From the NCBI GenBank assembly GCA_934045075.1, contig OW203732.1, positions 18,693,889 through 18,757,888 of the forward strand: DNA of 64,000 nt. Reading direction: 5' to 3'. Shown here one piece after another: positions 54,531 through 64,000 of the stretch (the stretch's first letter is position 1; each line of letters begins with the position of its first letter). This stretch comes from Yponomeuta sedellus (Eukaryota > Arthropoda > Insecta > Lepidoptera > Yponomeutidae). The notes below the pieces were generated by a model, which was not told where the DNA came from, did no database searches, and saw nothing but the letters and a program-made list of their open reading frames with translations. Both the position numbers and the translations under genes were made by a program.

Positions 54531-55613
54531 ATGTCATATCGCTGAAAAAAGGAACTCACTCGTGAAAATATTCGTGCTATGATTTATTACGATTTTCGAC
54601 GTGGTTTAACGCAACAACAGTGCGTAGATTAACTAACTTCGACTTTTGGTGGTGAAGCTCCATCAAAAACGACTGTATATCACTGGTTTAGTGAGTTTCA
54701 TCGCGGGCACAGTAAGCTCACGGACGAAGTTAAAGAAGGTCGCCCGAAATCGGTGGTTGTGCCACAAAATATTGAAGCTGTGCGAAAACTAATAATGCAA
54801 GACCGCCATGTTACGTATCGCGAGATAGAGGCTATTCTGGGCATATGTATGACAGCATTCATAGGATAGTTCATGTAATATCCTATGAATGCTGTCATAC
54901 ATATGCCCAGAATTTGTCTGTAAAAATAAATTTGTTCGCGTTCGATCCCGCACAACTTAACTCAGGATCAAAAAGATGCTCGCGTCGAATGGTGCAAGAA
55001 AACCTTTAAAAAATTCAACGGAGGCGACTCAAAATCTGTTTAAAATATCTATACAGGTGACGAATCCTGGATCTACGCGTACGATCCCAAAACTAAAGAA
55101 TCAACAGTTTGGGTGTTTCAAAATGAGCCGAACCCTACGAAAGTGGCTCGTGCAAAAAGCACTGTAAAGCAAATGGTGGCCTGCTTTTTTGGTATTAATG
55201 GCCATGTGGCTACAATACCACTGGAGAATCGCAGAACGGTTAATTCGGAGTGGTACACGACCATTTGTTTGCCGGAAGTATTTGAAGAAATACGCCAAAA
55301 CAACCAGCGACGCAGAATCATACTTCACCATGACAATACCAGCTGTCATACATCTCAGGAAACAACTACATTTTTGGATGGTCAAAAAATAGAACTGATG
55401 GGTCATCCACCATACAGCCCTGATTTGGCTCCCAATGATTTCTATTTATTCCCAAATGTGAAGAATAAATTACGTGGTCAACGATTTTCGACCCGTGAAG
55501 ATGCCGTAGATGCGTTCAAACAGCACGTTTTGGAGATATCTCAATCAGAGTGGAAAAAGTGTTTTACAAATTGGTTTCATCGAATGCAAAAGTGCATCGA
55601 TCACAGTGGATAA
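54531..55613 (+). pseudogene. mariner transposase, DD34D, broken
   Basis: The N-terminal helix-turn-helix part is readable (LTRENIRAMIYYDFRRGLTQ, SKTTVYHWFSEFHRG, GRPKSV) but has stops. A fold-back at 54834-54913 destroys the linker. The catalytic domain is better preserved: GDESWIYAYDPKTK near 55058, HHDNTSCHTS, and YSPDLAPNDFYLFP, with 34 residues between the last two aspartates, the mariner DD34D signature. The last 166 codons form one frame to 55613. Dead copy; subfamily not assigned. Confidence 0.85.
54834..54913. repeat. 35-bp palindrome inside mariner gene
   Basis: Left arm 54834-54868 and right arm 54879-54913 are exact complements around a 10-nt spacer. The left arm is the normal transposase sequence (EIEAILGICMTA); the right arm replaces the expected continuation. 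Confidence 0.85.
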
Positions 55614-55844
55614 TACTTTGAAAAACAATAAAATCATATTTAGCCTCTAAATAGGTTTTTAAATAAAATCATATTTAGCCATATACATTTGTTTATTTTT
55701 TCTATTCCGCATACATAAGTAGCAGCCCTCGTTCACGCTTTATTTTACGTGCACTCTACTATTCTATTTATTTATCTATTCGAGTATCTATTTGGTAATA
55801 CTTTATCTCGCCGCTTCGTTTTGTTTATATTATTTAATTCGATA

Positions 55845-56130
55845 TCAAACCTTATGGCCCCACTGCTGGGGCACGGGTATATTCCTGCATCGCAGGAAGA
55901 TAAGGCCAAACATACTCCTGGTTGGTGGAGGATTGTAAGGCAGGGCGGGCCCACTGTCAGAAGTTATCAAGCCGCTCATAAGGCCTCCGACATGGCTTAA
56001 CGACTGCCATTACATGACAGGCGGCATCAAGGGCTTAACGTGCCTTGCGAAGCACGGAAGCGCTCGGAAAAATGCCACTAGCGGTAGTCACGGGACGGTC
56101 ACCCATCCTTCACTTGACCGCGCCTGTTGT
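55845..56130 (-). mobile_element. 5S-derived SINE, 5'-truncated
   Basis: Minus-strand copy from AACAACAGGCGCGGTCAAGTG to the GGGGCCATAAGGTTTGATATC end. Confidence 0.75.
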
Positions 56131-56134
56131 TGGA

Positions 56135-57060
56135 CTAGGACTAGCGACTTGCCAGAAGCAATGCAAGTGCCAGTATGTAAATATTTACGTTTATGTATTA
56201 ATTTGTTACAGTAAATGTTTATGTTTCTTTCTTTCCATATTTTTGGATGTTTACATGGTTTCACTCTGTAGAGTGTATAATACGCATAGAAAGGTCGACG
56301 CGCGGTCGACTCGTTCTATTATAGACCTACCTACGAAATTGTTACAACACAGGAATGATGACATCGGTGTAAAATGAGACGGATGTACTAATTTGTGAAC
56401 GTTTGACCCATCGCCTAGTGTTAGTTCAGATCTCGCCGGCTTAGCTCCGGATAAAGTGGTTTACGTCATAATGTAAAATGAACAGGCCTTCTCTGGGCGG
56501 TAATTTAGTAAAATTTTCTTTAATAGTTCGACGATTTGTACTTCTACTTGAATACTACTATTCTACTAATTCTACTAATTCGTACTTGAAAGTACATAAC
56601 TAGTCTCGAGACGGGGTTTGGCCCCCGAGCATAGCAAGGGCGCCAATAGTTCGAGTGGCTAAATAAGTCTTTAACCCCGTCTTTAAATACCTACTGTGCT
56701 TTTCATTGCGAATGGAAAAAAAGTATAAACAAAACTCTTCAAGTCGAAAAAAAAATGAATGCCGCTTTCCTGACCATATTTTTTTAGCGCCGACAAATTA
56801 TTTATCATCTTTAGAAAAATGGTAAACACTTTGCGCAAATCTAAGTTATTTTAAGGAAAAAGTTGAATGTAATTTATAATAAAGTTATCAACAATGAATT
56901 CTTTAATTAATACTTAACTATATTTTATTAAAATTTTACATCGCGCTGTGAATGAGTGGCTGTATAGATTGGAACATGTTTCAGCAAGAAATGTGAAAAT
57001 ACAACTGTGTTCTTATTACTTCCTTAGACAATTTCAGAGGTACTTGCATGAAAAATCATC
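56135..57060. other. gene-free intron
   Basis: No gene or well-defined repeat recognised. Confidence 0.4.
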
Positions 57061-57067
57061 AACATTA

Positions 57068-57390
57068 TGGCCCAACCAAGGGGCACTTGTCTCTTTCCTG
57101 AGGAAGGTATAGGCTATACTCCACCACGGGGGCCAAGTCCGGATTGGTGGTGGCTTGCAAGACTAATGGCTGGGTTACTGTCAGAAGTGTTCAAGCCGCC
57201 CTAAGGCCTCTGACTTGGCTTACCGACTGCCATCTATCGACAACTGGCACCAACTGATTAACGTGCCTTGCGAAGCACGGAATCGCTGAAAAAATGCCAC
57301 TAGCGTTAGTCATAGACAGTCACCCATCCATGCACTGAACGCGCCCTATGTGATCGTTTAAGATTACTCAGGCAGCCGGGGCCATGAACG
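57068..57390 (-). mobile_element. 5S-derived SINE, clear-5S subfamily
   Basis: The minus strand reads GGCCCCGGCTGCCTGAGTAA, TCTTAAACGATCACATAGGG and ATGGATGGGTGACTGTC, followed by the standard body. Same subfamily as 49500-49853. Confidence 0.75.
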
Positions 57391-57394
57391 ATAT

Positions 57395-58500
57395 ACCTTC
57401 CGCCAATATAGCAAATAAATTATTATATTATCATTTTGATTACCTACCCAATGTCTAGGATTACAAAATCGTATCTATTTGTATAATAGTTATCCACGTG
57501 ATAATCAATTTGGATCGCCATGTATTTGATTGATAATTAATATTGACTGAAATAATTTCCTCATTGTAGTGAAGGGTCTTGGAATAATCATTTCCCAGAA
57601 AGATTCCAGACAGCTATCGCAACAAAATTGAGGAAATAAGCTAAAACAGGTTTTTATGTAGAACGTTTTTAAGTTGGCTACTACGTTTTACACACAAAAA
57701 AAAACTAGATAAAAAGGATCAAAACGCGATTACTCATTATTGTGTCATCACATAAACATTGACGAATCCGACAAATAAGGAAGCTAATCAGTTGTTCAAA
57801 ACCCTAATCGCGATATGACCCATATTAAGTAGAACTAGTGTTAATGCCGCGACTAACTCAAACTCTCCAGTGAGATAAGTCGATTTTGACACTGTATTTA
57901 TTTGTTATTTTTTGATAAAATTTGTAACAGGAAAACACAAAACTTCGTAGCGGCTAGAAAACGTACTTAGGAGAATATTGCCCTTTATTAACTTACTAGC
58001 TGACCCAGCGAACTTCGTATCGCCTAACAGTCGATTCTTTATTTTTCTCTCCGTAAGAAATTTTTCTCTCCTCGTACTTCAAGGAATATTCTAAAAAAAG
58101 AATTAGCGAAATCGGTTCAGCTGCTCTCGAGATTTGCGCTTACCAACACATTCAGCGATTCATTTTTATATTATAGAGAAGATAGATAGTCCAATTCACA
58201 ATTTGGGAAAAACTGTTTCCTCATAAAAACGCGTTCCCGGATAGATTCACGAAATTATTTGGTCCTTTCCGTTCCTTTTCCTTTTTAGACGGAAAATTTA
58301 AAATGCTAGCAGCAATTTCCATAACTGGAGACTATCCTATGAGATTTTTTTCCATTCGGGACTGTTCTTGAATACTTCCTGTATTAATGCTAAGGTTGTA
58401 ATATTTTGCTGGTTGTGCAATAAAGTGTTCTCTATCTATCTATCTAACTATCTAAGCGAGAACTTTCTGATAATTTTCTTAAGTTCTCGCTTAGTGTATA
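57395..58500. other. gene-free intron with one repeat
   Basis: 57998-58190 is a repeat beginning ACTAGCTGACCCAGCGAACT and ending ATTCATTTTTATATTATAGA, inverted relative to 50195-50395. It resembles common lepidopteran non-autonomous repeats; class uncertain. A (TATC)n run lies at 58430-58455. Confidence 0.45.
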
Positions 58501-58504
58501 TAGC

Positions 58505-58655
58505 AATACAATTCCACAGAACTGCGATCCCCAACCCGCATGCCCAGCGTGGGGACTATGGGCATTACCCCCTATGATAGCTCAACGTGGCGCTCTTTAG
58601 GGGGGGGGCTATGTTCAGCAGTGGACTAGTATAGCCTGACGATGACGATGTTTGT
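58505..58655 (+). repeat. LINE 3' tail
   Basis: AATTCCACAGAACTGCGATC to GGGCTATGTTCAGCAGTGG and (GAC/GAT)n. Same family as 41990-42266. Confidence 0.65.
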
Positions 58656-59141
58656 AGCAAAGTACTCCATTCAGCGCCAACAACTTGGAGCTGATCTAAT
58701 AAAACCTGATTTTATAAAAAATATTATTTATTATCTACCAGCTTTACGGCCACCATGGAGTAACGTTTTTGTTTGATTGCGTTGACTTAAAGTGGCAATG
58801 AAAGTACATAAATTAATATGTGTGTTCTTTCTTATCATACATAATTAATTATGTAGGTATAAAAGCGTTTATTTACTGTTTTTTCTCCATAAACTTCTCA
58901 GTGCTGAGCTTAAAAATAACAAACCACTTTTTCCCGTCACCCTTTGCTTGGTTAGAATAAAATACTAATTAGTATTAAGCCCGCCTACTGTGCAATGCAA
59001 TATTTACTTAGTTCAATAAGGAATTTGAATAATAACAACAATGGGTTTCTACTGTTGTTCTCAAGGTCAGGACTATGGAGGTTAACAATCTTGATCATGC
59101 AACTGTCCCTGTACTATAATGCATTATTGTGGCAAACATAC

Positions 59142-59234
59142 CTGTCACCGGTGAATGTGATGGTATCGTTCTTGTAGTCTATTAGAAACATAGAATCGCT
59201 GTAGCCCCACCCGTACCATTTCAGCAGCTCTTGC
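59142..59234 (-). CDS. AGPS: AGPS, most 5' exon visible
   Basis: Acceptor CTTTCCAG. The first G completes an arginine or similar codon from an upstream exon. Encodes QELLKWYGWGYSDSMFLIDY, KNDTITFTGD and two bases of the next arginine codon. Donor GTATGT. QE(V/L)(L/M)KWxGWGYxDS is the conserved start of mature AGPS. The preceding N-terminal exon (perhaps 30-50 residues) could not be found between here and 64000, so it may lie outside the window. The intron to the next exon is about 23.5 kb. Confidence 0.93.
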
Positions 59235-59429
59235 CTGGAAAGAGGAAGATCTGCGTTAGAACCGGGACCTAATAATGCGCACAAAAGCCTGAGCGATTCC
59301 ACACTAACTCTCAAATTCTATACCAATTTGACAGACGATTGGAATATTCAGAATCTGGCGCGCGTAATATAAGAGCAGAGGCCCAAAACATTTCGGAATC
59401 CTGTTTGTATGGAATTTGGTAAAAGTCCC

Positions 59430-59600
59430 ACTACACGTTCCACTGCAGGGCACAGGCCTTCTTTCAGAGAGAGAATTCGGGCGTAATCACCATGCTCAGG
59501 CACTCAGGTTTCCTCGCGATGTTTTGCTTCACTTGGGCGTAGCGGAGAGGCAGAGTGTTGGCCTCTCATTCGGGAAGTCGTGGGTTCGAAGTACTTTATT
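59430..59600 (+). repeat. SINE-like repeat (family 4)
   Basis: CCACTGCAGGGCACAGGCCT, then an (AG) run, GGTTTCCTCGCGATG and a tRNA-like end (TGGGCGTAGCGGAGAGGCAG, GGGTTCGAA). Relatives at 35687 and 61490. Confidence 0.5.
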
Positions 59601-59949
59601 TTCTAACTGACATTTGTGAAGTTATAGTAATTTAGATTACCTGAACCAAATCCTGAACCAATTCCATCATCTAAGAGTAAAATTCGAAACTAATTGATAT
59701 CTCAAACTTCAGAATTGCGACAGGATTTGGTGTGCATATTTAAGCCTCTGATCGTCGAGCGAGTAAAACAAATAGTCATTACCATGAACCTCGTCTCGAA
59801 TCAATATGTCTTGCTCGGAGTCTAACAACAAAAATTTTGTGCTATCTTATCGGCCGCCATCGACGTGGTGTTTTGCGTGTCAAAATTAAAACAATCCGAA
59901 GGCCGTTGAAAGAAATGACGTGGTTTAATTGGTCCCCCAAGAAACATAA

Positions 59950-60395
59950 TATAACAAAAAATTTACATACAGGCACATACAGTCTATTTATTCTTACTTG
60001 TCCAATTTAGTAAGCAAGATTCTACCCCTAAACTGTGACTTTTTAGTCCAAAACTGCCATATTTCCATAAATGAAGTAACCTGGAACACTCTTTTAGATA
60101 ACACGCTGCCAATTTTATAAACATAGTTCATGATATGATAGTTCATGAATTTGCGAGAAAATGTCTAGTTAGGCATCTAATCTCAATTTTAAGGTTAGAA
60201 TCTTGTTTACTGACAAGTAAGACTAAATAGACTACATTGCTTCTGGCCGACACTAGGATACCCTGTGTCGTGGGAACCAGAAACAGCGACATCACCAACA
60301 TGTAAACATCCAAGACCTGGGGTTTTTTTTTCAGCAGGGGTTCTAACCCGGGCCCTCTCGCATGGCAGTCAGATGCACTACCGTTGCGCCAGAGG
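59950..60395 (-). mobile_element. tRNA-derived SINE (family 2) split by a MITE
   Basis: The minus strand starts with TGGCGCAACGGTAGTGCATC and GGTTAGAACCC and has the family-2 body. The tail is split at GCACATA/CATTGC by the MITE at 59980. The unsplit form is at 3316-3498. Confidence 0.75.
59980..60233. mobile_element. TA-flanked MITE inside a SINE
   Basis: Third copy of the CAGTCTATTTATTC MITE. The right inverted repeat has a small deletion (TTTAC/TGACAAGTAAG). The TA target duplication is confirmed by comparison with the empty site near 3345. Confidence 0.8.
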
Positions 60396-60399
60396 CCGT

Positions 60400-61465
60400 C
60401 AAATGTACAGTAGTGGACGAGTATGGCGGGGCGAATAAGGATGACATAATAACAAATCAGCATCACATGGAATGCGCTCAGTCCCAAAAATAATCTTTGC
60501 ATTCAGGTAATCTGTGTATAATTATGAGATATTTATGGAATTTTTGTAGGTTTAGAATCTGAAGGTGACTAAATTCCACATATTTGTCCTCTAAAACCAT
60601 ATTCCATGTTTATAGGAGAAAATATGTCTAAAATTATTAAATGAATCCCTAGGTGAACAAATTGCCTAAAAGCAAAAACCAGACAAGTTAAAGCATTGAA
60701 AGTTGAACCTCTATGATCTTCAATTCGAGTAAGTGAAATGAAAATGCCCTTTAACTCAAATGCAAATGAACTGGCTCAACATTGTTATGTCTTCCATCAG
60801 CAACGTCCTTAAATACTGCATAGGAAATGTTAATTTTCGCGTCCAAGCAAGACAGTCAAGTAAATTTTTTTTCTGTTATTATTCCATGAAGTATTATTTT
60901 ATTAAATTAAGTTAAAGTACCTATACTTTACATACTCTTAATAAATCATTACAGTGTATATTATAAAACAATACTGAGTTATTTCTCAATTATCTCCTGA
61001 AACATACTCGTATTGTCGGATGGAGTTCATCATGATTTACAGCATTTGTTCTACGACTTTTGAATTTTAGTATATTTCCGCTTATTGCTTACGTTTTCTA
61101 CCTTGGATAGGCGCTGTTTGAGACATAATTCCTAAAACTATATTTTTACAGGTTAAGTATAATGTACATTTTTCTTCCTTACAATGATTTGCTAAAGGTT
61201 GCGCCCATCTTAGAGCGCCTAAAAGGTAAATGTATCAAAATGGTATAAACCCAAATATATCGCAATAAAAATTTGTAAAATTGTATAATTGTATTTCGAA
61301 AAGTTTACGAGTAAAACTAAAAAAATAAGGAAAAAATCCATACAACAAATTTAAAAATAACCCTATATGATAGCTCATAAAAAGCGGCCTTAAAACCCAG
61401 TGGGTTGTACAATGGACTCGAATGGGAAAGACCCATATTCGTTTCCCGGTGCGGGCATCAATGAA
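60400..61465. other. gene-free intron or upstream region
   Basis: No coding exon, promoter or defined repeat supported. Upstream AGPS exon or exons were looked for on the minus strand and not found. Confidence 0.35.
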
Positions 61466-61469
61466 TTTG

Positions 61470-61670
61470 TTTTCTATGTTATGTAAATTTGTGAAGTTAC
61501 AGTAGCAATACAAGTACCACTCGCTAACGGCGAAGGAAAAGATCGTGAGGAAACCCGAGTATCTGAGGTGTTCAAATACCTCAGCGCTTGAAATTGCCAA
61601 TCGCAGTGGGCGCATGGTAATTTAGCCCACACTCTCTCTCTGAAAGAAGGTCTATGCCGTGCAGTGAAAC
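61470..61670 (-). repeat. SINE-like repeat (family 4)
   Basis: Minus strand: CACTGCACGGCATAGACCTT, an (AG) run, GGGCTAAATTACCATGCGCC, GATTGGCAATTTCAAGCGCT and GTTTCCTCACGATC. Relative of 35687-35900. Confidence 0.5.
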
Positions 61671-61818
61671 GAAAAAAATTCTACCCAAAAAAATAAGTCA
61701 AAAGGGTTCTATTGTATGAAAGAGTACTTGGAATAAAATAATTATGTACTTAGTTTAGATAACAGTATTAATTCGCTATACAATGTAATAGTAGAATTAA
61801 GATTAGCTGTTCATAGTT

Positions 61819-62187
61819 GAAGCGCTCGTAACCTAGGCGAACCGAGTGATTGGAAACAATCACGTGGTTAAGCAACACAGGCGCGGTAAGGTACGGGATG
61901 GGTGAGCGTCCCGTGACTACCGCTAGTGGCATTTTTCCGAGCGCTTCCGTGCTTCGCAAGGCACGTTAAGCCGTTGGTGCCGGCTGTCATATAATGGCAG
62001 TCGTTAAGCCATGTCAGAGGCCTTATGGGCGGCTTGATAACTTCTGACAGTAAGGCCCGCCACTGTCTTACAATCCTCCACCAACCCGGACTTGGCCCCC
62101 GTGGTGGAGTACGGCCTAACCTTCCTGCGATGTAGGAAGAGACCCGTGCCCCAGCAGTGGGGACATATAAGGGTTGATAACGATAAC
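61819..62187 (+). mobile_element. 5S-derived SINE with 10-bp TSD
   Basis: GTTCATAGTT flanks it at 61809-61818 and 62188-62197. Full length: GCGCTCGTAACC head, GTGGTTAAGCAACACAGGCG, ATGGGTGAGCGTCCCG, body, and a GATAACGATAAC tail. Confidence 0.88.
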
Positions 62188-62388
62188 GTTCATAGTTAAG
62201 TATGTGTTTACACAAATGTAGGCAACTGAAACTCGGCATGTACCCGGCGAGTTGTATTGCTACTATAACTTTACGAATGTACTTAACTCAGAAAACAACG
62301 TCAATGGTAAGTACATGCCGGTACTCGAACACACGAGTAGCCAGTGTTCCACCGCTGCGCTAACACCGCTCTTACAAGTCTTTATTTT

Positions 62389-62636
62389 ACACTATTTTTA
62401 TTTTTAATGCACTAACCCGTGCTAAGGAACAAATTTAAAAACCTATTTAGAGGCTAAAAATTTCACCCATGCCGGGATTCGAACCCGCAACCTCTGGCTA
62501 TCCGTACCAGCGCTCTACCAATTGAGCCAATGGGCGACTCACGGCATCAGTGAAATTTCGAACCTCTTTACAATATTCTCTGTATTACGTACAGGCAGCG
62601 ACATCTGACTTAAGCAAATTGCATTACTTATTTATA
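62389..62636 (-). mobile_element. family-1 tRNA SINE with 17-bp TSD
   Basis: Target duplication TTA(C/T)AAGTCTTTATTTT at 62372-62388 and 62637-62653 with one mismatch. On the minus strand the copy starts in the leader (AAGTAATGCAATTTGC), includes a complete tRNA-like part (B box GGTTCGAATCC), and ends past TTTTTAAA in CATTAAAAATAAAAATAGTG. It is almost identical to the array units at 31486. Confidence 0.85.
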
Positions 62637-62688
62637 TTATAAGTCTTTATTTTTTTAACTAAAACTTTCGTACGCACAACACATTGTA

Positions 62689-62798
62689 GACTTTTAGTCC
62701 GGATTTACTTACGGGTGTTGTTGTATCGGAAAAGTCCGACCAGGTTTCGCTCCTTTTCCGATATAACAACACCCGTAAGTAAATCCGGACTAAAAGTC
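62689..62798. repeat. 46-bp-arm hairpin
   Basis: Arms 62689-62734 and 62753-62798 are complementary with one mismatch (GACTTTTAGTCCGGATTTAC...). The loop is 18 nt. AAAGTCTTTATTTTT flanks the right side. Probably the core of a small inverted-repeat element; related sequence at 8239-8475. Confidence 0.7.
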
Positions 62799-62947
62799 CA
62801 CAAAGTCTTTATTTTTCGATTTTGATATTATTTTTCTATCCTGTTACATTTTTTGCTAATTTTAACTCCCCATTTTGTGGTCCCCTTTCGCATTTTCAAG
62901 AGTTAACGGTAATTTATAGCCATGAATTTTTACGGGTTTCTTAAATA

Positions 62948-63937
62948 CTGCACCCGATAGTTGAAAAGGCGCATGTAACAAGAATCTAAAACTGAGAAAA
63001 AAAATGTTTAATAAATAAAAACTTAAATTGTTTGCTGTCTGTTAGTTAAACGAAGAAATTTATTTTTGAAGATGTCGAACAATAGTTAACATGATTATCT
63101 TTCAATTGCTATAGTACGATAGGTATATTTTAAATATATTATATGCAAAATCTCAAAAAATCCTTTTCATTTTAGTTTAAAAAATATGAAGAAATGAGAC
63201 ATAATTAATTGAATAGGCGCATATCGCTACATGCGCCCTATCAATTTCTTATGCGCTTTTTATTACTTTTAACCCTAGTACCAAGTGTATAATTTTAAAT
63301 ATTTTCCTAGAAAGAAAAGGCGCATTTAAGTAGGCACTTTAGGCACAAATATCCACTAACAATCTAATAGCCCTTGGCTAAGTTGAAAAGTACCTATGAT
63401 CGTCTATTGTAGGTTTCATCTTGACTTGTGAGTAAAAAAACAATAATTTCAGCCTTTTATTTATTTTAAAAAACATACGACGTATCTGGCAGATGCGCAT
63501 CGAAAAAAATATAAAATACGAAGTAGTAAGGGCGCATGTGACAGATGTTGACTTTTCTACTTAGTAGGTATAATACGTTCCAACTAGCGTCTAAGGCGCA
63601 AATGGTCACTTGTGACCTATCTATTAAGCATTAAAAACGATATCGAATAAGCGCCTATTAAACTTCCGATCATGAAATATTACTATGAAGCTCAAAGGCG
63701 TATATGTGCAAATGCGGCTATTCTACTAAGTTTATATTAATTTCGGCTTTTCATCTTCCATTTAGTCAAAAAATTGGATGCATATGCGCCCATTTCTACT
63801 ACAGGAAATCGCTATAAAGCGAGATAGCGAAAAATAAAAAATACTGGCCGATGTGCCTTTTTTTGCTGATTCTAACAATGTATATAACTCAATTTCGGAA
63901 AAAATGTTATATGCGCCCTTTCAACTATCGGGGGCAG
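62948..63937. mobile_element. element C: 990-bp non-autonomous element, 4-bp TSD
   Basis: Left end CTGCACCCGATAGTTGAAAA and, inverted, right end CTGCCCCCGATAGTTGAAAG; the similarity continues through GGCGCAT(G/A)TAACA. AATA flanks both sides (62944-62947 and 63938-63941). About ten copies of GGCGCAT or its complement ATGCGCC are spread through the interior. No ORF of note. The 4-bp A/T duplication and internal motif array recall elements A and B, but the terminal sequence differs. Confidence 0.7.
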
Positions 63938-64000
63938 AATAGTTAGTTCACTTTTTCAGGTTGTGTATGACTAGGTTTATGTACCTAGTCGCTGAAGCGA

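Larger units (their letters stand above)
54382..55728 (+). mobile_element. mariner element, degenerate
   Basis: Inverted ends GGCTGCTACTTATGTATGCG (54382) and its complement ending near 55728. The expected TA duplication is present on the left only. The interior holds a broken mariner transposase. A small insertion at about 55633-55680 is a family-1 SINE scrap. Confidence 0.8.

Noticed and set aside
59235..64000. First (N-terminal) exon of AGPS with a PTS2
   Set aside because: Scanned the minus strand for an exon ending in phase before QELLKW; no candidate had a convincing start, donor and sequence.

Overview
This is eukaryotic nuclear DNA, most likely from a moth or butterfly. It is AT-rich, coding exons are short islands with canonical GT-AG junctions, and the repeat content is typical of Lepidoptera: LINE tails ending in (GAA)n or (GAC)n after a conserved GGGCTATGTCCAGCAGTGG segment, several tRNA-derived SINEs, a 5S-rRNA-derived SINE, TA- and TTA-flanked MITEs, and (CATA)n microsatellites. 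The species cannot be read from the window. No bacterial gene, operon or CRISPR array is present.

One host gene organises the window. It is the minus-strand gene for alkylglycerone-phosphate synthase (AGPS), the peroxisomal flavoenzyme of ether-lipid synthesis. Nine exons between 59234 and 1624 join in phase into 578 residues and a stop codon. The N-terminal exon or exons are missing and may lie beyond the right edge. The protein ends in Ser-Lys-Leu, a type-1 peroxisomal signal. The introns are 0.1 to 24 kb long and hold almost everything else.

Region by region: 1-8 kb holds the last AGPS exons, a multi-exon but frame-broken THAP-domain gene on the plus strand, and a 930-bp tandem duplication with degenerate copies of one AGPS exon. 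8-11.2 kb holds four AGPS exons close together. 12-15.8 kb is an apparently intact DNA transposon (element A). 16-24 kb is one exon plus nested SINEs and MITEs. 24.3-28.8 kb is a related but frame-shifted transposon (element B). 28.9-30.1 kb is a 606-bp tandem duplication. 31.3-34.3 kb is a tandem SINE array between two CATA microsatellites. 35.3-35.6 kb is an AGPS exon. 36-59 kb is transposon-rich intron, with a PIF/Harbinger-type element carrying a MADF ORF and a broken mariner. 59.1 kb is the most 5' AGPS exon seen. 60-64 kb holds more SINEs and a 990-bp non-autonomous element.

The most interesting content is elements A and B. Both begin with GGGTCA-type inverted repeats, both are flanked by 4-bp A/T target duplications, both have a 5'-UTR intron ending just before the start codon, and both encode an uncharacterised DDE-type transposase (D88D33E in A, D84D34E in B) with a basic N-terminus and a Cys/His-rich insertion. 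Both carry internal arrays of a related 14-15 bp motif. I cannot assign the family to a named superfamily with certainty.
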